NCBI GenBank assembly: GCA_030453005.1
Contig: JAKDLE010000262.1
Span: 1 to 5,282, forward strand
Direction: 5' to 3'
Length of the DNA stretch: 5,282 nt
Origin: Pseudonocardia sp.
GTDB taxonomy: Bacteria > Actinomycetota > Actinomycetes > Mycobacteriales > Pseudonocardiaceae
A program made the translations under genes and the position numbers. The notes below the pieces were generated by a model. The model was not told where the DNA came from. It ran no database searches and worked only from the letters and a program-made list of their open reading frames with translations. Below are positions 1 to 5,282 of this stretch, piece after piece. Position 1 is the first letter of the stretch, and every line of letters starts with the position of its first letter.

Positions 1-46
1 GGGGGGGGGGGGGGTGGCGGGGGGGGGGGGGTCCGCGGGGGGGGGG
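1..46. repeat. Three long G homopolymer runs at the window edge
   Basis: Runs of 14 G (1-14), 13 G (19-31) and 10 G (37-46) are separated only by a few bases. Read in the frame of the downstream gene they give an almost pure glycine stretch, where IS630-type proteins normally have an ordinary helical N-terminus. This looks like low-quality sequence at a contig end, such as the poly-G artefact of two-colour sequencing, rather than real coding sequence. A genuine G-quadruplex-forming tract is possible but less likely. Confidence 0.7.
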
Positions 47-847
47 CGGTGGTGCCTGCTCGCGGCGAACGCCGCCGTCGCCCGCACCGTCGCCGCCGAG
101 GTCGGCTGTTCCAAGCAGACGGTCATCACCTGGCGTGAGCGGTTCCGGACCGAGGGTGTGGCCGGCCTGAAGGACGCGCCGCGCTCGGGTCGGCCGGTCT
201 CGGTCGACCCGGTGGCCGTCATCGAGCGGACGCTGCAGGCGCCTCCGCCGAGGCTTCGGGCCCGCCGCTGGTCGAGCAGGCTGATGGCCGCCGAGCTCGG
301 GGTGAGCAACGTGGCGGTGGCGAACATCTGGCGCAGGTGGGGAGTCGTCCCGCTGGCCGGGGGGCGGGTGCGGTTGGCGACCGAGCCGCCGCTGGAGTCG
401 ACCGGCCCGGTCGTCGCGGTCCATGTGGGGCCGGGTCTCGGGATCGCGGCGCTGGGTACCGACGGCCGGGGCGACGCGGCTCGGGTGCCGTGGCGGGACC
501 GCCCTCGCCTCGGCGACCGGTTCGATCGGCTCGACCTCGGTGAGGAGGACGGGGCGTCGGACCTCGACGGGTTCCTCGAGTCCCTCGACGCCCTGCGGCC
601 GCTGCGCCTGCTGGTGACCGCCACGCCGACGTCGCTGGAGGACTGGGCCGCCACCAGGGGTGTCCCGGTGCACGTCGTCCCGCCCGGGTTGGCGTGGGTG
701 CGCCTCGTGCGGATCGCGGTCGTGCTCGCCGGGGGCACGGAACGCGGCGCCGCCGCGGTGGCGGAGCTGCGGCAGGCCGTGCTCGACCACGTCCCCGGAG
801 GCCCGTTGCGTTGGCACCACAGCACTGCTGCAAATGATAGGCGATAA
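14..847 (+). CDS. IS630-type transposase-derived HTH protein, 5' end unreliable, catalytic residues lost
   Basis: Seen: the frame is open from base 2 to a TAA at 845-847. The GTG at 14 is only the first possible start inside a G tract, so the real start probably lies upstream or in miscalled bases. Counting from 14 (277 aa), residues 24-44 form a helix-turn-helix (VGCSKQTVITWRERF), followed by EGVAGLKDAPRSGRP. A second helix-turn-helix at 86-111 contains WSSRLMAAELG and IWRRWGV. Both are hallmarks of the IS630 transposase N-terminus. The rest roughly follows the DDE domain: VHVVPPGLAWVRLVRI (219-234) matches the region where active members read H-PT-SWLN-VE-WF, and the protein ends with a typical EL-AVLDHV and W-H-STA tail. 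The motifs DEK, DNY-THK and the E of VE-WF are not present. Inference: a DNA-binding remnant or domesticated protein, unlikely to transpose. It is shorter than the roughly 340-360 aa of active relatives. An old pseudogene without stop codons is the alternative. Confidence 0.72.
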   Translation: MAGGGGSAGGGRWCLLAANAAVARTVAAEVGCSKQTVITWRERFRTEGVAGLKDAPRSGRPVSVDPVAVIERTLQAPPPRLRARRWSSRLMAAELGVSNVAVANIWRRWGVVPLAGGRVRLATEPPLESTGPVVAVHVGPGLGIAALGTDGRGDAARVPWRDRPRLGDRFDRLDLGEEDGASDLDGFLESLDALRPLRLLVTATPTSLEDWAATRGVPVHVVPPGLAWVRLVRIAVVLAGGTERGAAAVAELRQAVLDHVPGGPLRWHHSTAANDRR

Positions 848-985
848 GACGCGGTGCCACGGATCAGCCGAACCATTTAATTCACGAAGTTCTATCGGGT
901 GATTAACCGAGAATGCGCATCCTGACCGATCCGCGACTCGTTCGGAAGACGTCGGCCCGGTGCGGGTCGGCTTGTAGAGGAGTCG

Positions 986-1022
986 GGTGCGCACGGTCGC
1001 ACCGTCGCCCGGGACCGGTCCC
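986..1022. promoter_or_regulatory. Two adjacent dyads in the DUF4331 leader
   Basis: GGTGCG (986-991) and CGCACC (998-1003) form a 6-bp stem with a 6-nt loop. Seven bases downstream, GGGACCGGTCCC (1011-1022) is a perfect 12-bp palindrome ending 27 bases before the start codon at 1050. They could be an operator for a dimeric regulator or leader RNA structure affecting translation. In GC-rich DNA, short palindromes also arise by chance, so the regulatory reading is tentative. Confidence 0.3.
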
Positions 1023-1033
1023 CAGCCGGTGCC

Positions 1034-1043
1034 GGGGAAAGGA
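1034..1043 (+). promoter_or_regulatory. Ribosome binding site favouring the ATG at 1050
   Basis: GGGGAAAGGA lies 6 bases before ATG 1050. This start gives a normal signal peptide with a short basic n-region. A competing in-frame GTG at 987 also has a purine-rich AGAGGAG (976-982), but only 4 bases before it, and would add 21 Pro/Gly-rich residues ahead of the signal peptide. Confidence 0.6.
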
Positions 1044-1049
1044 TGGACG

Positions 1050-2693
1050 ATGTCCGAATCCCCGAGCAGGCGCCGGGCTGCCACCGCGATGGTCGTCGCC
1101 GGTGCCACGCTCACCGCCACTGCTCTCGCGCTGGTCCCCGGAACCGCCGGCGCATCCTCCCACCGGGAGGCCCCGCTCATCTCGACCATGCCCCTGGTCG
1201 ACAACACCGACGTCTACTCGTTCGTGTCCCCCGACAAGCCGGACACGGTCACGTTCGTCGCCAACTGGTTCCCGTTCTCGGAGCCCGACGGCGGCCCGAA
1301 CTTCTACCAGTGGCAGGACAACGCCCACTACGACATCAACATCGACGCCGACGGCGACGCCGTGGCGGAGACCACCTACCGGTGGGACTTCCGCACCGAG
1401 GACCTGCGCGACGACGCCGACACGTTCCTGTACAACGTCGGCCCGATCGAGAGCCTGGACGACCCCGACCTGCTCTTCCGTCAGTTCTACACGCTGACGA
1501 AGATCACGCCGAAGGGTGAGGAGGTGCTGATCAAGGACGCGCAGGTCGCGCCGTCCAACGTGGGCCCGACCTCGATCCCGGACTACGAAGCGCTGCGCGA
1601 GGACGCCACCTACGAGCTGGGCAAGGGCGGCCAGACCTTCACCGGCCAGACCGAGGACCCGTTCTTCCTCGACCTGCGCATCTTCGATCTGCTCTACGGC
1701 GGCGACCTGTCGGAGATCGGCAAGGACACCCTCACCGGCTACAACGTCAACACCATCACCCTGCAGGTGCCGATCTCCGAGGTCGCACTCAACGGTGACG
1801 GTGAGGCCAACCCGGTGATCGGCGTGTGGAGCGACACCGAGACGCGGACCATGGACCTCTCGCCCACCGGTGGAGCGGAGCCGATCGGCGACTTCGTCCA
1901 GGTCTCGCGCCTGGGCAACCCGCTGGTCAACGAGGTCGTGTCGGACATCGGGCTCAAGGACCCCTTCAACGCCAGCACCCCGGCCGACGACGCCAACAAC
2001 CCCGCGCTCGTCGACCGCGTGCTGTTCCCGGAGGTCCCGGAGCTCATCGAGGCGATCTACGGGATCCCGGCCCCTGAGGGCCCCCGCTTCGACCTGTTCG
2101 AGATCTTCCTGACCGGTATCGCGACCAACGCGCCGACCCCGGACGGTTCGCCGGCCGCGATCCAGGCCGACCTCAACAGCCAGCTCCTCAACGCCGACGT
2201 GGTTCCGAAGGAGTTCGTCCCGGCGGAGATGCTGCGGCTCAACACCGCGATCAAGGAGCCGACCGGCCTGGACGGGGCCCCGCTCGACGAGGCGAGCAGG
2301 CTCGGCGCGCTGGGTGGTGACCTGCAGGGCTTCCCGAACGGTCGTCGTCTCGCCGACGACGTCGTCGACATCGAGCTCCAGGCCCTCGCGGGTGCGTTCA
2401 TCAACGGTGTGCCTGCGACGCCCGTCGAGGCGCTGATCGACGGTGACGCAGTCGACGAGAACGACAAGGAGTTCGGCGACACGTTCCCGTACGTCGCGCT
2501 GCCGAACAACACCAGCGTCAACGACGCGTCGAACAGCCAGACAGGCGTCGTCGCCGATCCGGACGCCACGCAGGGAGCGGCGGGCGGCGGGTTCTTCGAC
2601 GCCCTCACCGGCCTCCTGCCGGGAGCCATCACCGGCATGGCAGGCATGGTTCTGATCGGTGCAGGCTCGCTGCGGCACCTGCGCCAGCGGTGA
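1050..2693 (+). CDS. Secreted DUF4331 domain-containing protein
   Basis: 547 aa from ATG 1050. Residues 1-35 are a signal peptide: basic SRRR at 6-9, a hydrophobic core to about 30, and an AGA cleavage site at 33-35. The arginines only loosely resemble a twin-arginine motif, so Sec export is the default. The mature protein opens with SHREAPLIS (37-45), DNTDVYSFVSPD (51-62) and GGPNFY (81-86), the signature start of the DUF4331 family (Pfam PF14224). FPNGRRLADDVVDIELQAL (428-446) and FPYVALPNN (479-487) are its usual C-terminal motifs, so the domain is complete. Acidic stretches such as IDADGD (98-103) and LNGDGEANP (247-255) could bind divalent cations. A Gly-rich linker near 510 leads to a hydrophobic segment (about 523-541) and a basic tail RHLRQR, suggesting a C-terminal membrane anchor or sorting signal. 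The biochemical function of the family is not known to me. The gene is first in an apparent unit with TPR and NicO-like genes. Family assignment is firm, while start and anchoring are probable. Confidence 0.93.
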   Translation: MSESPSRRRAATAMVVAGATLTATALALVPGTAGASSHREAPLISTMPLVDNTDVYSFVSPDKPDTVTFVANWFPFSEPDGGPNFYQWQDNAHYDINIDADGDAVAETTYRWDFRTEDLRDDADTFLYNVGPIESLDDPDLLFRQFYTLTKITPKGEEVLIKDAQVAPSNVGPTSIPDYEALREDATYELGKGGQTFTGQTEDPFFLDLRIFDLLYGGDLSEIGKDTLTGYNVNTITLQVPISEVALNGDGEANPVIGVWSDTETRTMDLSPTGGAEPIGDFVQVSRLGNPLVNEVVSDIGLKDPFNASTPADDANNPALVDRVLFPEVPELIEAIYGIPAPEGPRFDLFEIFLTGIATNAPTPDGSPAAIQADLNSQLLNADVVPKEFVPAEMLRLNTAIKEPTGLDGAPLDEASRLGALGGDLQGFPNGRRLADDVVDIELQALAGAFINGVPATPVEALIDGDAVDENDKEFGDTFPYVALPNNTSVNDASNSQTGVVADPDATQGAAGGGFFDALTGLLPGAITGMAGMVLIGAGSLRHLRQR

Positions 2694-2694
2694 C

Positions 2695-2749
2695 CTCGGT
2701 CCCCGAACTGATGATCTCGGTTCCGGACTGATCTCGGTCACTGACTGAA
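2695..2749. repeat. Three degenerate tandem repeats after the DUF4331 stop
   Basis: CTCGGT occurs at 2695-2700, 2716-2721 and 2733-2738, each time followed by a C/T-rich stretch ending in CTGA (ACTGAT, ACTGAT, ACTGA). The units are about 21, 17 and 17 bases. They begin two bases after the stop codon. This looks like local tandem duplication. A protein-binding role is conceivable but unsupported. Confidence 0.45.
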
Positions 2750-2763
2750 CTACCCGAATCCCC

Positions 2764-2796
2764 GGGGGCCCGGCTCTGCAGAGGAGCCGGGCCCCC
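2764..2796 (+). terminator. Strong GC stem-loop between the DUF4331 and TPR genes
   Basis: GGGGGCCCGGCTC (2764-2776) pairs perfectly with GAGCCGGGCCCCC (2784-2796), a 13-bp stem with a 7-nt loop. No T tract follows, so this is not a classical intrinsic terminator. U-less hairpin terminators are described for actinomycetes. Equally it may be a partial terminator or a 3'-end stabiliser that lets the first gene be expressed more strongly than the two after it. It sits only 11 bases before the Shine-Dalgarno sequence of the TPR gene. Confidence 0.6.
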
Positions 2797-2807
2797 CGGA
2801 CCCGAGT

Positions 2808-2814
2808 GAAGAGG
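2808..2814 (+). promoter_or_regulatory. Ribosome binding site of the TPR gene
   Basis: GAAGAGG stands 7 bases before ATG 2822, a well-placed Shine-Dalgarno sequence that supports this start. Confidence 0.65.
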
Positions 2815-2821
2815 TCGTCTC

Positions 2822-4123
2822 ATGACCGGTGAGCCCCGCTCGCGCGTCCCCGCCTTGCTGGTCGTCATCGGCGTCCTGCTCACGGTCGTCGCGGTGACGG
2901 GCGTGCTGTCCGCCCGCGACACGCCGCCTGCCCCGTCGGCCCCGATGGCACAACCCTCCGCGTTGGACGTGATGATCGAACGCGCGCAGGTCACGCTCCG
3001 GCGCACGCCCGCGAACGCCCCCTTGTGGGCGCAGCTCGGCTCCGCCTACATAGAGAAGGCCCGGATCAGCGCCGACCCGTCGTACTACGGCCGCGCCCAG
3101 GGCGCACTGGACCGATCAATGGAGATCCAGCCGGACCGCAACGGCGAGGCGCTCATCGGGCTCGGTCAACTGGCCAACGCCCGACACGACTTCACCACCG
3201 CCCGGGACCTCGGCGAGCAGGCCCGCGAGCTCCGCTCCTACACCGGAGCGGTGTACGGCGTGCTGGCCGACGCCTACACCCAGCTCGGCGACACCGCGGC
3301 CGCGACCGCCGCCGTCGAGTCCATGCTGGCCGTCGATCCCGGCCTGGCCGCCTTCACCCGCGCCTCCTACGACCTCGAGCTGCACGGCCGGGTCGACGAC
3401 GCCCGCTCGGCCATGCAGCTCGCGTTGTCCTCCGCGGTCACGCCCGCCGACGTCGCCTTCTGCCGCTACTACCTCGGCGAGCTGGCCTGGAACGCAGGCG
3501 ACGTCGAGGGCGCCGCGCAGCACTACGCAGCCGGGCTCACCGCCGCCCCGCAGGACGTCGCCCTGATGCAGGGACAGGCCAAGGTCGCGTACGCACAGGG
3601 TCGCGTCGACGAGGCGCTCGCGGCGTACGCCGCGATCACCACCCGCACCCCGCTGCCGCAGTACCTGCTGGAGTACGGCGAGCTGCTGGAGGCCGCGGGC
3701 CGCGTCGACGAGGCGCAGGCCCAGTACGAGGTGCTGGAGGTCCAGCAGTCGCTCTACGCCGCGGCGGGCTCGACCGACGACCAGGTCGCGGCCCTGATCG
3801 CGGCCGACCACGGCGACCCGGCGCAGGCCCTCGCACTGGCCGAGGCCGAGTGGGAGCGGCGGCAGAGCGTGTTCAGCGCCGACGCGCTGGCCTGGGCCCT
3901 GCACGTCAACGGGCGCGACGCGGAGGCCCTGACCTACGCCGAGCGGGCCTCGTCGCTCGGCTGGCGCAACGCGAACCTCGCCCACCACCGCGGGATGATC
4001 CTCGCCGCGCTCGGGCGCTCCGACCAGGCGGTCGACGCGCTGACCGAGGCGTTGGCGATCAACCCGAACTTCCATCCGCTGCACGCCCCCGAGGCGCGCG
4101 CGACGATCGAGCGCCTCTCGTGA
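2822..4123 (+). CDS. Membrane-anchored tetratricopeptide repeat protein
   Basis: 433 aa. A short basic N-terminus (R6, R8) is followed by one hydrophobic helix at about 10-30 with no obvious signal-peptidase site, so I predict a signal anchor that places the rest outside the membrane. A Pro/Ala linker (33-48) leads into repeated helix pairs with the TPR pattern (W/Y-LG-Y, G-x-x-x-A, A-x-x-P). Clear units lie at about 65-104, 108-140, 142-174, 213-244, 245-278, 280-307, 352-385 and 386-418, and less regular ones fill the gaps. The C-terminus ends with an INPNFHPLHAPEA segment. TPR arrays are protein-binding scaffolds and no catalytic motif is visible. The position between a secreted DUF4331 protein and a permease suggests that it docks one or both, which is inference. 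The stop codon overlaps the start of the next gene, so the two are probably translationally coupled. Confidence 0.9.
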   Translation: MTGEPRSRVPALLVVIGVLLTVVAVTGVLSARDTPPAPSAPMAQPSALDVMIERAQVTLRRTPANAPLWAQLGSAYIEKARISADPSYYGRAQGALDRSMEIQPDRNGEALIGLGQLANARHDFTTARDLGEQARELRSYTGAVYGVLADAYTQLGDTAAATAAVESMLAVDPGLAAFTRASYDLELHGRVDDARSAMQLALSSAVTPADVAFCRYYLGELAWNAGDVEGAAQHYAAGLTAAPQDVALMQGQAKVAYAQGRVDEALAAYAAITTRTPLPQYLLEYGELLEAAGRVDEAQAQYEVLEVQQSLYAAAGSTDDQVAALIAADHGDPAQALALAEAEWERRQSVFSADALAWALHVNGRDAEALTYAERASSLGWRNANLAHHRGMILAALGRSDQAVDALTEALAINPNFHPLHAPEARATIERLS

Positions 4124-5282
4124 TGCTCCTCGCGCGTGCGGGCGTCCTGCTGCTGGCCATCGGGGCACTGCTGCTGGTGCCGGTGTCGCCGCCACAGGCG
4201 CAGGCCCATCCGCTGGGCAACTTCACCGTCAACCACTACGACGGCCTGACGCTGTACCCCGACCGCGTCGAGGTGCTCGCGATCGAGGACTCCGCGGAGA
4301 TCCCGACAGTCCAGCAGCGCCGCGTCACCGACACCGACGGCGACGGCACGGTGTCCGGGGCGGAGGGCGCCGTGTATGCGGCGGCCCGCTGCGCCGCGAT
4401 GCCCGCCGACACCCGTCTCGGGGTAGACGGGACGCCGGTGCCACTGACGGTCGTCTCCGCCGTCGCCGAGTACCCGATCGGCGAGCAGGGCCTGGCCACG
4501 ACGCGCCTGACCTGCCGCCTCGCGGCATCCGTCGACCTGTCCGGCCGTTCCACCGTCACCTTCACCGACACGTTCGCCGCCGATCGCATCGGCTGGCGCG
4601 AGATCACCGCTGCAGGCGAGGGCCTGCGGATCGTGGCGAGCGACGTGCCCGCGCAGAGCGTGTCCGACGAGCTGCGCGCCTACCCGGCCGACCTGCTGTC
4701 CAGCCCCCGCGACGACCGCTCCGCACAGATCTCGGTGGCGCCCGGCAGCGGCACCGCAGCCGCCCCGCTGGTGTCGTTGCCCGGCACCGGGGTGGGCTGG
4801 CTGGACTCCATCGGACAGAGCACCGAGCGTTTCCTCTCCGGGCTGGCCGCAAGCCGCGAACTCTCGCCGGTCGTCGCCGGGCTCGCCGTCGTCATGTCGC
4901 TGGTGCTGGGAGCGGCGCACGCGGCGCTGCCCGGCCACGGCAAGACCGTGATGGCCGCGTACCTCGCGGGCAAGCAGGGCACCCGGCGGGACGCCGTGGT
5001 CGTCGGCGCGACCGTCACCGTCACCCACACTGCGGGCGTGCTCGTGTTCGGCCTGCTGATCTCCCTCGTCGCGGCGTTCTCGCCGGTCCAGGCGATGCGC
5101 TGGCTCGGCGTCGTCAGCGGGCTGCTCGTCGCCGTGGTCGGGGTGGCGTTGCTGCGCACGGCCCTGCTCCGCCGCCGGGAGCTGGCGGCACTGCCCGCGG
5201 CGCAGCGCACCGGGGTGCTGGTCGGGGCGGCCATCGGGCCGGGCGGCCCCGACGGCCACGGCCACGGCCACGGGGGGCACGG
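4123..5282 (+). CDS. NicO-like nickel/cobalt transporter with extracytoplasmic N-domain, 3' end cut by the window
   Basis: 386 complete codons are visible and the frame is still open at the end. Residues 1-28 are a signal peptide ending AQA, so the mature chain would begin with His29 (HPLGNFTVNHY). An external domain (about 29-245) follows, with AEIPTVQQ-type sequence at 58-65, an EF-hand-type loop at 70-81 (DTDGDGTVSGAE), two cysteines (C90, C131) that could form a disulfide, and GWREI (157-161). The membrane part starts near 248. H266-AALPGHGKT (to 275) and THT (301-303) are the His motifs of the NicO/RcnA-like permeases (Pfam PF03824 type), and hydrophobic segments lie at about 248-266, 291-319 and 327-347. 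The last residues are a Gly-His alternation (379-386), the His-rich cytoplasmic loop common in nickel and cobalt carriers. The start is ATG 4123, sharing one base with the TPR stop. GTG 4120, in the same frame, would give a 4-base overlap. Transported ion and direction are unproven. Confidence 0.86.
   Translation, partial: MLLARAGVLLLAIGALLLVPVSPPQAQAHPLGNFTVNHYDGLTLYPDRVEVLAIEDSAEIPTVQQRRVTDTDGDGTVSGAEGAVYAAARCAAMPADTRLGVDGTPVPLTVVSAVAEYPIGEQGLATTRLTCRLAASVDLSGRSTVTFTDTFAADRIGWREITAAGEGLRIVASDVPAQSVSDELRAYPADLLSSPRDDRSAQISVAPGSGTAAAPLVSLPGTGVGWLDSIGQSTERFLSGLAASRELSPVVAGLAVVMSLVLGAAHAALPGHGKTVMAAYLAGKQGTRRDAVVVGATVTVTHTAGVLVFGLLISLVAAFSPVQAMRWLGVVSGLLVAVVGVALLRTALLRRRELAALPAAQRTGVLVGAAIGPGGPDGHGHGHGGH

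Larger units (their letters stand above)
848..1049 (+). promoter_or_regulatory. Leader region upstream of the DUF4331 gene, probable promoter
   Basis: This 202-bp gap has no convincing gene. Its first part (about 865-915) is clearly AT-richer than its surroundings, with ATTTAATTC and GATTAACC, as expected for a promoter zone. A GAACC at 870-874 followed by GTTCTA at 889-894 faintly resembles an ECF sigma-factor promoter, but the 14-base gap is short and I would not rely on it. The second part is GC-rich and holds two dyads close to the start codon. No clear terminator follows the upstream gene, so some read-through from it is possible. Confidence 0.4.

Noticed and set aside
219..860. 213-codon minus-strand frame opposite the IS630-derived gene
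   Set aside because: Arg/Pro/Ala-rich low-complexity translation, with no domain, opposite a gene with two clear helix-turn-helix motifs.
14..910. Complete IS630 insertion sequence with terminal inverted repeats
   Set aside because: The left end is outside the window or corrupted, no matching terminal repeat can be tested, and the catalytic residues appear lost.
917..946. GCATCC (917-922) with TTCGGA (941-946) as a SigK-type promoter
   Set aside because: Both boxes deviate from the known mycobacterial SigK elements, and such hexamers are common in GC-rich leaders.
2616..2640. Classical LPXTG sortase signal in the DUF4331 protein
   Set aside because: The sequence is LPGAITG, with one residue too many between P and TG, so a standard sortase A site is not supported. 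Only the general tripartite layout is.
903..2741. 612-codon open frame on the minus strand across the DUF4331 gene
   Set aside because: It is an antisense shadow. Its protein is Arg/Val/Gly/Asp-rich with no recognisable domain, while the + strand frame has a clear family match and signal peptide.
4918..4947. PGHGKT in the permease as a Walker A nucleotide-binding loop
   Set aside because: The glycine needed five residues before GKT is Ala268, and the segment lies in a hydrophobic helix with the NicO His motif.
3116..5280. Long minus-strand open frames opposite the TPR and permease genes
   Set aside because: They arise from the strong third-position GC bias. Their products are low-complexity and match no family, while the + strand proteins are well supported.

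Overview
The window is high-GC DNA with the codon bias of an Actinomycete: G or C at almost every third position and GTG or ATG starts. A Pseudonocardia-like organism is a reasonable guess, but nothing here fixes the genus. All four genes I can support lie on the + strand. There are no RNA genes, CRISPR arrays or complete mobile elements.

Bases 1-847 hold the remains of an IS630-type transposase gene. The first 46 bases contain three long G runs that look like a sequencing or assembly edge, so the true start is lost. The two N-terminal helix-turn-helix segments are well kept. The DDE catalytic half is still recognisable in outline, but the acidic residues expected there are gone. Bases 848-1049 are a non-coding leader that is AT-richer in its first part and carries two short dyads close to the next gene.

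Bases 1050 to the window end form an apparent three-gene unit. (1) A secreted DUF4331 protein of 547 residues has a signal peptide and a C-terminal hydrophobic segment with a basic tail. (2) After a 128-bp spacer with degenerate repeats and a strong GC hairpin comes a membrane-anchored TPR protein of 433 residues. (3) Overlapping its stop codon is a NicO-like nickel/cobalt transporter, cut by the window end inside a His-rich loop. Its extracytoplasmic N-terminal domain carries a perfect EF-hand-type loop.

All three products are predicted to face the outside of the cytoplasmic membrane: a secreted or anchored DUF4331 protein, a TPR scaffold held by one N-terminal helix, and a permease with a large external domain. 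I infer a cell-envelope module concerned with divalent metal ions. The role of DUF4331 is not known to me, and the substrate cannot be read from the sequence. This three-gene unit is the best candidate in the window for a poorly described system.
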